From: DAHUYF01 sp035509275
GTDB lineage: Bacteria; Pseudomonadota; Alphaproteobacteria; ATCC43930; CGMCC-115725
Reading direction: 5' to 3'
Assembly (NCBI GenBank): GCA_035509275.1
Contig: DATJLU010000157.1
Coordinates: 4,676 to 68,675, forward strand
Length of the DNA stretch: 64,000 bases
This document shows, in pieces, positions 32,525 through 41,305 of the stretch. Position 1 is the stretch's first letter; every line of letters begins with the position of its first letter. The position numbers and the translations under genes are program-made. The notes beneath the pieces are model-generated. The model searched no databases. It saw only the letters and a list, made by a program, of their open reading frames with translations, and was not told the DNA's origin.

Positions 32525-33214
32525 CTACACGGACAAGAACTTCGCGACGGTCGCCTCATCGACGGCGGCCCGGCTGTCCTCATGGACGATCTCGCCGTTC
32601 TCCAGCACCAAAATGCGGTCGGCGATGTCGAGCGCGAAGCTCAGCACCTGCTCCGAGACGATGATGCAGAGGCCGCGCTGATCGCGGATGCGCTTCAGGG
32701 TGCGCGCCATGTCGCGGATGATCGAAGGCTGGATGCCCTCGGTAGGCTCGTCGAGCAGCAGCACCTTGGGCCGTGTCGCCAGCGCGCGGGCGATGGCGAG
32801 CTGCTGCTGCTGGCCGCCCGAGAGGTTGCCGCCGCGCCGGCTGCGCATCTCGAGCAGCACCGGGAAGAGCTCGTAGATGTCGCCGGGGATTTCCGCCTCA
32901 TGCGAGGCGAAGAGCCCGGTCTCGATATTCTCCTCGACGGTCATGGCGGGGAAGATCATGCGTCCCTGCGGCACATAGCCGAGGCCTTCGGCGACGCGCT
33001 CATAGCTCTTGAGCCCGGTCACATCGGCCGCGCCAAGCCGGATCGCGCCGCTTCGCGTCGGCACGATGCCCATGAGCGACTTCATCAGCGTCGTCTTGCC
33101 CATGCCGTTGCGCCCCATGATCGCCACGATCTCGCCGGGAGCGACGCCGAAGCTCAGCCCGTGGAGCACCTCGCTCTGGCCATAGGCGACCCGGATATCC
33201 GCGACGCTCAGCAT
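32525..33214 (-). CDS. urtE: Urea/amide ABC transporter ATPase UrtE
   Basis: 229 residues, LivF-like. Walker A GRNGMGKTT, signature LSGGQQQQLAIARAL, Walker B LLLDEPTEGIQPSI. The GIQPSI sequence after Walker B is characteristic of UrtE. It energises import through UrtB/UrtC. A ten-base gap separates it from urtD. Confidence 0.92.
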   Translation of the reverse strand: MLSVADIRVAYGQSEVLHGLSFGVAPGEIVAIMGRNGMGKTTLMKSLMGIVPTRSGAIRLGAADVTGLKSYERVAEGLGYVPQGRMIFPAMTVEENIETGLFASHEAEIPGDIYELFPVLLEMRSRRGGNLSGGQQQQLAIARALATRPKVLLLDEPTEGIQPSIIRDMARTLKRIRDQRGLCIIVSEQVLSFALDIADRILVLENGEIVHEDSRAAVDEATVAKFLSV

Positions 33215-33224
33215 GCCCGCCCCC

Positions 33225-33971
33225 TCAATGGCCGAGATAGACTTCGATAACCTTGGGATCGGCCTTGACCTTGGCCATCGGCCCTTCGGAAAGGATCTTG
33301 CCCTGGTGCAGCACCGTCACCTTGTGGGCGATGTCCTCGACGAACTTCATGTCGTGCTCGATGACGATCACCGACCGGTCGCGGATGATGCGATGCAGCA
33401 GCTCCGCGGTTTTCTTGCGCTCGGCGACGCTCATGCCGGCAACCGGCTCGTCGAGCATCAGCAGCTCGGGATCCTGGATCAGCAGCATGCCGATCTCGAG
33501 CCACTGCTTCTGGCCGTGGCTCAGATACTCGGCGCGCGTCGCCAGCTGCGCGTCGAGGAAGATCGCCTCGGCGACCTCCTCGATCCGCTCGCGCACCGCC
33601 GCATCGCGCTTGAAGGCGAGCGAGCCCAGCACCGTGCGCCCGCGCGGATAGGAGATCTCCAGATTCTCGAAGACGGTGAGGTCCTCGTAGATCGACGGAT
33701 TCTGGAATTTGCGGCCGATGCCGGCGCGCACGATCTCATGCTCTTTGAGCGCGGTGATCTCCTTGTTGTGAAAGCGGATCGAGCCCGCGCTCGGCTTGGT
33801 GCGCCCGCAGATGAGATCGAGCACCGTGGTCTTGCCGGCGCCGTTCGGGCCGATGATCACCCGGATCTCGTTCTCGTCCACATAGAGCGTGAGATCGTCG
33901 ACCGCCTTGAAGCCGTCGAAGGAGACGGTGAGATTCTCGATCGCGAGCAGGAAATCGGTGTTGGACGACAT
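33225..33971 (-). CDS. urtD: Urea/amide ABC transporter ATPase UrtD
   Basis: 248 residues, LivG-like. Walker A GPNGAGKTTVLDLICG, Walker B ELLMLDEPVAGMS, signature LSHGQKQWLEIGMLL. The LSHGQKQWLEI signature variant is characteristic of UrtD rather than LivG, which has LSYGxQRxLEI. It pairs with UrtE. Confidence 0.93.
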   Translation of the reverse strand: MSSNTDFLLAIENLTVSFDGFKAVDDLTLYVDENEIRVIIGPNGAGKTTVLDLICGRTKPSAGSIRFHNKEITALKEHEIVRAGIGRKFQNPSIYEDLTVFENLEISYPRGRTVLGSLAFKRDAAVRERIEEVAEAIFLDAQLATRAEYLSHGQKQWLEIGMLLIQDPELLMLDEPVAGMSVAERKKTAELLHRIIRDRSVIVIEHDMKFVEDIAHKVTVLHQGKILSEGPMAKVKADPKVIEVYLGH

Positions 33972-33980
33972 GGGTTTTGC

Positions 33981-35129
33981 TCACTCCGGCCGCGACGTGG
34001 CGCGCGCCGCGACCAGTTTCGGCGCCTCCCGCCCGGACCGGCCGGGAACGAGGCCGACGAGGCGTCCGAGATAGGGTTCGAGATAGCTCTGATAGAGGCC
34101 GGCGAGCCCGTCCGGGAAAGCGAGCACGACGCCGATGAAGAGCGCGCCCATGGCGAAGAGCCAGAGTTGCGGGAAATCCTCGGAGAACGTCGTCTTGGCG
34201 GCGTTGACGAGCAGCGTGCCATAGACCGCGCCGAGCAGCGACAGCCGGCCGCCCACCGCGCAATAGATCACCAGCTCGATCGACGGCACGATGCCGACGA
34301 AGGAGGGCGACATGAAGCCCACCTGGAGCGTGAACATGGCGCCGCCGATCGCGGCCAGCGCGGCGGCGAAGCAGAAGACGAAGACCTTGAAATTGGCGAC
34401 GTCGTAGCCGGAGAAGCGGACGCGGTCCTCCTTGTCGCGCATCGCCACGAGAATGCGGCCGAGCTTGGTGTGGCGCACATATTGGCAGAGCAGGATCGAC
34501 GCGAAGAGCAGCACGGCGTTGACAAAGTAGAGGATGTACTTCGCATGGTCGGTGCGGATGTCCCAGCCCTTCAAGGTGCGCAGATCGGTGATGCCGTTGA
34601 TGCCGCCGGTGACGCCCTGCTGGCCGACGATGAGGATCGTCAGGATGGCGGCGATCGCCTGGGTGATGATGGCGAAATAGACGCCGCCGACGCGCCGCTT
34701 GAACATGGCGACGCCGATGACGAAGGTGACCAGCACCGGCACGGCGATGACGGCGATCAAGGTGAAGGCGAGGCTGTGGAAGGGCTGCCAGAACAAAGGC
34801 AACGCGGTGATCTGGTTCCAGTCCATGAAATCGGGAATGCCCGGCGTCGACTGGATCTTGGTCGCCGCGGGGCTCGACGCCTCGAGCTTCAGGAACATCG
34901 CCATGCAGTAGCCGCCCAGGCCGAAGAACACACCCTGGCCGAGGCTCAGGATCCCGGCATCGCCCCAGCACAGCACCAGGCCGATCGCAACGAACGCGTA
35001 GGTCAGGTATTTGCCGACGAGATTGAGGCGGAAGATGTCGACGCTGAGCGGCAGCACCACCACGATGAGCAGCGCGAGCACCAGCAGGCCGAGCAGGTCC
35101 TTGCGGTTCAGGAAGCCGAAGCCGGTCAT
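33981..35129 (-). CDS. urtC: Urea/amide ABC transporter permease UrtC
   Basis: 382 residues, LivM-like inner-membrane permease with about ten hydrophobic segments. CWGDAGILSLGQGVFFGLGG is typical of UrtC. The EAA-like loop RFSGYDVANFKVFVFCFAA is present. It forms the channel with UrtB. Confidence 0.92.
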   Translation of the reverse strand: MTGFGFLNRKDLLGLLVLALLIVVVLPLSVDIFRLNLVGKYLTYAFVAIGLVLCWGDAGILSLGQGVFFGLGGYCMAMFLKLEASSPAATKIQSTPGIPDFMDWNQITALPLFWQPFHSLAFTLIAVIAVPVLVTFVIGVAMFKRRVGGVYFAIITQAIAAILTILIVGQQGVTGGINGITDLRTLKGWDIRTDHAKYILYFVNAVLLFASILLCQYVRHTKLGRILVAMRDKEDRVRFSGYDVANFKVFVFCFAAALAAIGGAMFTLQVGFMSPSFVGIVPSIELVIYCAVGGRLSLLGAVYGTLLVNAAKTTFSEDFPQLWLFAMGALFIGVVLAFPDGLAGLYQSYLEPYLGRLVGLVPGRSGREAPKLVAARATSRPE

Positions 35130-35139
35130 GGTTTCTCCT

Positions 35140-36066
35140 TTAGCGGCGAACCTTGAGGACGAAGAGGCCCTGCGGACGCAGCATCAGGACACCGACCACC
35201 GCGAGCAGCGCCAGCACTCGCGCCATGGAGCCGCTCATGAAGAACTCCATGGTCGATTGCGCCTGCGAGATGGTGAAGGCGGAGGCGATGGTGCCGAGCA
35301 GGCTCTGGGCGCCGCCGAAGACGACGACGAGGAAGGTGTCGACGATATAGAGCTGGCCCGCGCTCGGGCTGGTCGAGCCGATCATGGTGAAGGCGCTGCC
35401 GGCGACACCGGCGATGCCGCAGCCGATGCCGAAGGTGTAGCGGTCGACCTTCTCGGTATTGATGCCGACGGCGCCGGCCATCACCCGGTTCTGCACCACG
35501 GCGCGCACCTGCCGCCCCCAGCGCGAACGGAAGATGAGCAGATAGACCGCCACCGTGATGAGCACCGTCAGCGTCATGACGAAGATCCCGTTGATCGGGA
35601 TCTCGATGGTGTCGCTGAGATGGGTCGCGCCCATCATCCAGTTGGGCAGATCGACGCCGACCTCGCGCGCACCGAAGGTGGAGCGATAGGCCTGCTGCAG
35701 GATGAGGCTGAGGCCCCAGGTCGCCAGCAGCGTATCGAGCGGCCGGCGGTAGAGGCGGCGGATCAACGCCCATTCGACGAGCAGCCCGAGCGCGCCCGAG
35801 GCGAGAAACGCCACCACCATGGCGACGAAGAAATAGCCGGCATAAAGGCCTGGAAGATAAGCGGCGAAGAGATGCGAGCAGAGATAGGTCATATAGGCGC
35901 CGAGAATCATGAACTCGCCATGCGCCATGTTGATGACGCCCATCTGCCCGAAGATGATGGCGAGGCCCAGCGCCATCAGCACGAAGATCGAGAACAGGAT
36001 GAGGCCGGCGAAAGCCTGCATCGCAAAGATCGAGCCGAGATCGCTCAGCGAATAGCCCATCAGCAT
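35140..36066 (-). CDS. urtB: Urea/amide ABC transporter permease UrtB
   Basis: 308 residues from ATG 36066 (another ATG at 36060). LivH-like: LGLAIIFGQMGVINMAHGEF in the N-terminal third and GTIASAFTISQAQSTMEFF near the end. It lacks the long N-terminal periplasmic extension carried by some UrtB proteins such as those of many gammaproteobacteria. Ten bases separate it from urtC. Confidence 0.92.
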   Translation of the reverse strand: MLMGYSLSDLGSIFAMQAFAGLILFSIFVLMALGLAIIFGQMGVINMAHGEFMILGAYMTYLCSHLFAAYLPGLYAGYFFVAMVVAFLASGALGLLVEWALIRRLYRRPLDTLLATWGLSLILQQAYRSTFGAREVGVDLPNWMMGATHLSDTIEIPINGIFVMTLTVLITVAVYLLIFRSRWGRQVRAVVQNRVMAGAVGINTEKVDRYTFGIGCGIAGVAGSAFTMIGSTSPSAGQLYIVDTFLVVVFGGAQSLLGTIASAFTISQAQSTMEFFMSGSMARVLALLAVVGVLMLRPQGLFVLKVRR

Positions 36067-36103
36067 GCCGCCGCTCCGCGTCCTAGTTGCGCCGATCGCA
36101 GAA

Positions 36104-36179
36104 CCCCAGCTCACCCCGACCCTCTCCGCCCCTCAGGGGCGGAGAGGGGGGACCCGCGCAGCGGGGGGTGAGGTGGGGC
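36104..36179. repeat. Nested palindromic repeat between urtA and urtB
   Basis: An inner hairpin pairs CCCTCTCCGCCCCT with GGGGCGGAGAGGG around a two-base loop; outer arms CCCCAGCTCACCCC and GGGGTGAGGTGGGG can extend the fold. The element occupies most of the 165-base urtA-urtB gap. It resembles short palindromic elements dispersed in proteobacterial genomes. In an operon it could cut read-through from urtA into urtB or protect urtA mRNA. Confidence 0.7.
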
Positions 36180-36231
36180 GCCGATCGCCGAGTGCGTTGT
36201 GTCACGCATTTCTGCTTACCGACGCCCGTCG

Positions 36232-37497
36232 TCACTGATAGCCCTTGGGGAAGGGATTGGGCTCGACCAGATTGGCGGTCTCGTAGATCACGTCGTACTG
36301 GCCGTCGGCGCGGGCGCGGCCGATGCGCGTCTTGCTCCAGAGGTGATGGTTCGGGTGAATGCGCACATAGCCTTCGGGAGCGGTCTTCAGCTCGATGCCG
36401 GGCGATGCGGCGATCACCTTGTCGGTGTCGAAGCTCTGCGCCTTCTCCGCCGCGAGCTTCCACAGCCACGGCCCTTCATAAGCCGCCTGCGTCACGTCGC
36501 CGATGACGCTCTTCTCGCCCCACATATCCTTGAACGCCTTGACGAACGCCTTGTTGTTGGGGTTGTCGAGGCTCTGGAAGTACTTCATCGCGGCATAAGC
36601 GCCGACGATGTTCTCGCCGCCGATGCCGAGGATCTCGTCCTCGGTGACCGAGATCGTCAGCAGCTTCTGCTTGTTGACGAGATCGATGCCGGCCGCCTTG
36701 AGCTGCTTGTAGAAGGCGACGTTGCTGCCGCCGACGATGATGGCGTAGATGACGTCGGGCTTCTTGAGGCGGATCTTGTTGATGACCGAGTTGAACTCGG
36801 TGCTGCCCAGCGGGAAGTACTCTTCGCCGACGACCTCGAGCTTCAGGAAGTTCTCGATGTGCTTGCGCGCGATCTTGTTCGAGGTGCGCGGCCAGATGTA
36901 GTCCGAGCCGAGCAGGTAGAAGGTCTTGGCGCCCTTCGCTTCGACGATCCAGTTGAGCCCGGCGATGATCTGCTGCGTCGCCTCCTGGCCCTCGTAGAAG
37001 ACGTTCTTCGACTGCTCCAGCCCCTCATAGAAGGTCGGGTAATAGAGGATGCCGTCATATTGCTCGAAGACCGGCAGCACCGCCTTGCGCGACGCGGACG
37101 TCCAGCAGCCGAACACCGCCGCCACCTTGTCGTTGACCAGCAGCTTGCGCGCCTTCTCGGCGAAGGTCGGCCAGTCGCTGGCGCCGTCCTCCTGGATGAA
37201 TTTGATCTGGCGGCCGAGCACGCCGCCGGCGGCGTTGATCTGAGAGATGGCGAGCTTCTCGGCCTCGACCGAGCCGGTCTCGCTGATCGCCATGGTACCG
37301 GTGACGGAATGCAGGATGCCCACGGTCACCGCATCGTCGGTGACGGCAAGGCCGGTGGAGTTGACGGCGGCGGTGGCCGGCGCCGCGGCGAAGACCGGTT
37401 TCGGCAGCAGCGCCGCGGCGGGCAGCGCCGCCATGCCGACAAGCAGCTTGCGGCGCGTGGCCGAGTGTAGAGTCGATCGGTGATCGCGTACGGTCAT
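36232..37497 (-). CDS. urtA: Urea/amide ABC transporter substrate-binding protein UrtA
   Basis: 421 residues from ATG 37497, behind AGAGGGGG. The N-terminus has RRKLLVGMAALPAAALLP and is an export signal with a twin-arginine pair. The body has VGILHSVTGTMAISETGSVE, FGCWTSASRKAVLPVFE, YPTFYEGLEQSKNVFY and GSDYIWPRTSN, all typical of UrtA/AmiC-like urea or short-amide receptors rather than LivJ. First gene of the urtABCDE-fmdAB array. Confidence 0.94.
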   Translation of the reverse strand: MTVRDHRSTLHSATRRKLLVGMAALPAAALLPKPVFAAAPATAAVNSTGLAVTDDAVTVGILHSVTGTMAISETGSVEAEKLAISQINAAGGVLGRQIKFIQEDGASDWPTFAEKARKLLVNDKVAAVFGCWTSASRKAVLPVFEQYDGILYYPTFYEGLEQSKNVFYEGQEATQQIIAGLNWIVEAKGAKTFYLLGSDYIWPRTSNKIARKHIENFLKLEVVGEEYFPLGSTEFNSVINKIRLKKPDVIYAIIVGGSNVAFYKQLKAAGIDLVNKQKLLTISVTEDEILGIGGENIVGAYAAMKYFQSLDNPNNKAFVKAFKDMWGEKSVIGDVTQAAYEGPWLWKLAAEKAQSFDTDKVIAASPGIELKTAPEGYVRIHPNHHLWSKTRIGRARADGQYDVIYETANLVEPNPFPKGYQ

Positions 37498-37936
37498 TCT
37501 GTCCCCCTCTGTTGCGGCCAAGCGGGGCAAGCGCGGCCCGCAAGTCATCGAGGCGGATCGTGACCGCTCATTGTGCGACGCAGCAATACGTCGATCGACG
37601 CATACGGCAATCGACGTATGCGTCGAATGACGTATATCGCCGCCGAAACGCCGCTCCGGGAGTTCCGTCGGGCGCCGTCGTGCCTGAAAAACAGCTTCTC
37701 TGCTGTTTTCGTAATCAGGAATTGCCCTGTCAGTCAAAACGTTTACGGGCAAAGACAGAGAATTTTGCCGCGCCCGGCGAGCGATGTGGCGGCAGGCGGC
37801 GCCCGAGCGCACGCCGCCGCCATGGCGCCGGCCCCGCGGACATCCACCGCCGCTTCCAATCCCCCTTGCCACCCTGTTGCAGCGCAGCATAGAGTGATCG
37901 TGAGCGGCCTTTTCGCGGCTGCGGGAGCGTGGCGGG
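37498..37936. other. 439-base divergent intergenic region
   Basis: No gene is visible between the divergent urtA and sensor-kinase starts. The first 140 bases contain the palindromic repeat array described separately at 37576-37637. The rest (about 37640-37936) holds no motif I can support; it is less GC-rich near 37690-37770 and probably contains the promoter for the sensor kinase. Confidence 0.6.
37576..37637. promoter_or_regulatory. Palindrome and direct-repeat array, candidate operator
   Basis: TCGACGCATACG (37595-37606) and CGTATGCGTCGA (37615-37626) form a perfect 12-bp inverted repeat with an 8-base spacer. Overlapping it, CGTCGATCGACG (37589-37600) is itself palindromic. The heptamer CGACGCA occurs at 37576, 37596 and, inverted, at 37619-37625; ATACGTC/GACGTAT occurs at 37586, 37613 and 37629. 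Such clustering about 100 bases upstream of urtA suggests binding by a regulator, perhaps the LuxR-type response regulator encoded at 41298. Confidence 0.65.
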
Positions 37937-40900
37937 ATGGCGGCGCGGCAGAGAATCCTTCGCGTGCGGCGCGACTACAACCAGTGGGTCGCGAATCAGA
38001 CGCTGGAGGATTACGCGCTGCGCTTCACCGCCAAGAAGGCGCGGCGCTGGTCGCCCTTTCGCGTCGCCAACACCGCGCTCGGCGCGATCTCGTTCCTCGC
38101 GCTCGAGGCGATCGGCGGCACCATCACGCTGAACTATGGCTTCACCAACGCGGCCGCGGCGATCATCGTCGTCGGGCTGCTGATCTTCATCACCGGATTG
38201 CCGATCGTCTTCTACGCGGCGAAATACGGCGTCGACATCGATCTGCTCACCCGCGGCGCCGGCTTCGGCTATATCGGCTCGACGATCACCTCGCTCATCT
38301 ACGCCTCCTTCACCTTCATCTTCTTCGCCATCGAATCCGTCATCATGTCGATGGCGCTCGAAACCTGCTTCGGCGTGCCGCTCGCGTTCGGCTATGTCGT
38401 GAGCTCGCTCATCGTCATCCCGCTGGTGACGCACGGCATCACCTTCATCAGCCGCTTCCAGCTGTGGACGCAGCCGATCTGGCTGGTGCTTCATCTCCTC
38501 CCTTTCCTCTTCATCGCCATCTACAGCGCAGATTCGTTCCACGGCTGGACCGGCTTCACCGGGCGCGCCGAGCGCGGCGTCACCGGCTTCGACCTCGCAC
38601 TGTTCGGCGCCGCGGGCTCGGTCGTGCTCTCGCTCATCGCGCAGATCGGCGAGCAGGTCGACTTCCTCCGCTTCCTGCCGTCCGAGCAGGCCGAGAACCG
38701 CCTCGCGCGCTGGGGCGCCCTCCTCACCGCCGGCCCCGGCTGGATCGTGCTCGGCACGTTGAAGCTGCTGGCCGGCTCGTTCCTGGCCTATCTCGCGCAT
38801 GAGCACGGCGTCGCGTTGGCGAAGGCGGCGCAGCCGACGGAGATGTACGCCGTCGCCTTCCAATACATGCTGTCCTCGCCGCGCGCCGCGGTCGTGGTCG
38901 CGGGCGTCTTCGTCGTGCTGTCGCAGCTCAAGATCAACGTCACCAACTCCTATGCCGGCTCGATCGCCTGGTCGAATTTCTTCTCGCGCCTGACGCACCG
39001 CCATCCCGGCCGCGTCGTCTGGCTCATCTTCAACGTCGCCATCGCGCTGCTGCTGATGGAGCTCGGCGTCTATGCGGCGCTGGAACGCATCCTCGGCATC
39101 TACTCGGCCGTCGCCGCCGCCTGGGTCGGCGCCATCGTCGCCGATCTCGCGGTCAACAAGCCGCTCGGCCTCAGCCCGGCGCATATCGAGTTCAAGCGCG
39201 CGCATCTCTACGACATCAACCCGGTGGGCGTCGGCGCCATGCTGATTGCCACGGTGGTGGCAGTCGCGGCCTTCGCCGGTCTCTTCGGCCATGCCGCCGC
39301 GGCGTTCACGCCTTTCGTCGCGCTCGCGGTTGCCTTCATCGCCGCGCCGGTCATCGCCTATGCCACCAAAGGCCGCTATTACATCGCGCGCAAGCCGCGG
39401 CGGCTCTGGGCGCAGGAAGCCGTCATCCGCTGCTGCGTCTGCGAGAACCCGTTCGAGCCCGAGGATACCGCCTTCTGCCCGGCCTATGCCGGGCCGATCT
39501 GCTCGCTGTGCTGCTCGCTCGATTCGCGCTGCAACGATCTCTGCAAGCGCGGCGCGCGCCTCCCCGCGCAGCTCGCGAGCTTCATCGGCGCCGTGCTGCC
39601 CGCGCGCGTCGCCGCCCGTCTCGATACGCGCCTCGGCCATTATCTCGGGCTGCTGCTGCTGCTCGGCTCGATGATCGGCGCCACCCTCGCCGCCCTTTAT
39701 TGGCAGGTGGCGCTGAGCTCGGATGTCGCGAGCGGCGTGGTCAAGCTCGCCTTCTGGAAGGTGTTCTTCCTGCTCTTCATCATCGCCGGCATCGCCGCCT
39801 GGCTGTTCGTGCTGAGCCATGAGAGCCGCAAAGCGGCGCAGGAGGAGTCGCGGCGCCAGACCGCCCTGTTGATGCAGGAGATCCGTGCGCATAAGCGCAC
39901 CGACGCGCAACTGCAGAAGGCCAAGGAAGCGGCCGAGGCGGCAAACCTCGCCAAGAGCCGCTATGTCGTCGGCATCAGCCATGAGCTGCGCGCCCCGCTC
40001 AACGCGGTGCTGGGCTACGCCCAGCTGCTCGAGCGCGACGCCGCGATCCCCGCCCATCGCCGCGACGCCATCACCGTCATCCGCCGCAGCGGCGAGCATC
40101 TCGCCGGGCTGATCGAAGGGCTGCTCGACATCTCCAAGATCGAGGCCGGCCGGCTCAAGCTGCAATACGAGGAAGTGCGCCTCGCCGAGTTCCTCGACCA
40201 GATCGTCGACATGTTCCGCCTGCAGGCGGCGGCGAAAGGCATCGACTTCGTGTTCGAGCGGCCGGAACGCCTGCCGGCGGTGGTGCATACCGATCCCAAA
40301 CGCCTGCGCCAGATCCTGATCAATCTGCTGTCGAACGCCATCAAATTCACCAATGCCGGCAGCGTCAGCCTGCGCCTCAGCTACCGCAGCCAGACCGCCG
40401 GGATCGCGGTCGAGGATACCGGCGTCGGCATCGGCGCCGCCGATCTGCGCCGCATCTTCGAACCGTTCGAGCGCGTCGAGCAGCCCGATGGCCAGGTCAG
40501 GCCCGGCATGGGCCTTGGCCTCACCATCACCAAGCTGCTGACCGAAATCATGGGCGGCGACATCTCGGTCGAAAGCACGCCGGGGCGCGGCAGCCGCTTT
40601 CGGGTGAAGCTGATGCTGGCCGAGGTGGCGCTGCCGCGGCTGGCTGCCGCGGCGGCGATGACGATCCGCGGCTATGCCGGACGGCGGCGCACGGTGCTGC
40701 TGGCCGATGACGACAGCGAGCATCGCCAGTTGCTGCGCGACGTCCTGGCGCCGCTGGACTTCGCGCTGCTCGAGGCCGCGGACGGCCCGTCCTCGCTGCG
40801 CCTTGCCGAGGAAGCTCGGCCGGACCTCATCCTTCTCGACATCTCCATGCCGGGCAGCGATGGCTGGGCGGTGGCGCGCGCGCTGCGGCGGCGTGGCTTG

Positions 40901-41305
40901 AGCCAGACCAAGATCATCATGATTTCGGCCAACGCCGCCGAAGCCGATCGCCGCGGCGAGGCGCTCGCCGACGCCTTCATCGTCAAGCCGATCGATCTGC
41001 AGCGCCTGTTCGAGGCCATCGCGCGTCTGCTCAAGATCGAGTGGCTCTGGGATCCCCCCGCTTCCGCTGCGGCCGCTTCGCCCGCCTTCTCGGCCGCCGA
41101 TGCGCCGACGCGGCCGCACCTCGCCGAGCTGCGCCGGCTCGGCCGCATCGGCTATGTCCGCGGCATCCAGGCGAAGCTCGACGAGATCGAGAGCGAGGAC
41201 CCGACCCGGCATGCCTTCGTCGCGCATATGCGCGCGCTGGTGCAGGATTTCGAGTTTGCCCGCTACATGGCGGCGCTCGAAGAGCTGGACGGCGCCGATG
41301 CCTGA
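37937..41305 (+). CDS. NCS1 transporter-like domain fused to hybrid histidine kinase
   Basis: 1122 residues. Residues about 30-460 form a 12-helix purine/cytosine-permease (NCS1) module (LGAISFLALEAIGGTITLNY; FGYIGSTITSLIYAS). A Cys-rich stretch at 498-536 (CCVCENPFEP, FCPAY, ICSLCCSLDSRCNDLCK) could bind zinc. Two further helices and a coiled coil lead to HisKA with His682 in SHELRAPLN, an HATPase (NLLSNAIKFTN, EDTGVGIG, GMGLGLTI), and a receiver with Asp968 in LLDISMPG. The tail (about 1055-1122) is helical. It resembles CbrA-like transporter-kinases and probably senses or takes up an amide, urea or nucleobase. Confidence 0.9.
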   Translation: MAARQRILRVRRDYNQWVANQTLEDYALRFTAKKARRWSPFRVANTALGAISFLALEAIGGTITLNYGFTNAAAAIIVVGLLIFITGLPIVFYAAKYGVDIDLLTRGAGFGYIGSTITSLIYASFTFIFFAIESVIMSMALETCFGVPLAFGYVVSSLIVIPLVTHGITFISRFQLWTQPIWLVLHLLPFLFIAIYSADSFHGWTGFTGRAERGVTGFDLALFGAAGSVVLSLIAQIGEQVDFLRFLPSEQAENRLARWGALLTAGPGWIVLGTLKLLAGSFLAYLAHEHGVALAKAAQPTEMYAVAFQYMLSSPRAAVVVAGVFVVLSQLKINVTNSYAGSIAWSNFFSRLTHRHPGRVVWLIFNVAIALLLMELGVYAALERILGIYSAVAAAWVGAIVADLAVNKPLGLSPAHIEFKRAHLYDINPVGVGAMLIATVVAVAAFAGLFGHAAAAFTPFVALAVAFIAAPVIAYATKGRYYIARKPRRLWAQEAVIRCCVCENPFEPEDTAFCPAYAGPICSLCCSLDSRCNDLCKRGARLPAQLASFIGAVLPARVAARLDTRLGHYLGLLLLLGSMIGATLAALYWQVALSSDVASGVVKLAFWKVFFLLFIIAGIAAWLFVLSHESRKAAQEESRRQTALLMQEIRAHKRTDAQLQKAKEAAEAANLAKSRYVVGISHELRAPLNAVLGYAQLLERDAAIPAHRRDAITVIRRSGEHLAGLIEGLLDISKIEAGRLKLQYEEVRLAEFLDQIVDMFRLQAAAKGIDFVFERPERLPAVVHTDPKRLRQILINLLSNAIKFTNAGSVSLRLSYRSQTAGIAVEDTGVGIGAADLRRIFEPFERVEQPDGQVRPGMGLGLTITKLLTEIMGGDISVESTPGRGSRFRVKLMLAEVALPRLAAAAAMTIRGYAGRRRTVLLADDDSEHRQLLRDVLAPLDFALLEAADGPSSLRLAEEARPDLILLDISMPGSDGWAVARALRRRGLSQTKIIMISANAAEADRRGEALADAFIVKPIDLQRLFEAIARLLKIEWLWDPPASAAAASPAFSAADAPTRPHLAELRRLGRIGYVRGIQAKLDEIESEDPTRHAFVAHMRALVQDFEFARYMAALEELDGADA

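Noticed and set aside
32525..37497. Calling the five ABC genes a branched-chain amino-acid (Liv) system
   Set aside because: UrtD's LSHGQKQWLEI, UrtE's GIQPSI and the UrtA-specific segments favour the urea/short-amide subfamily.
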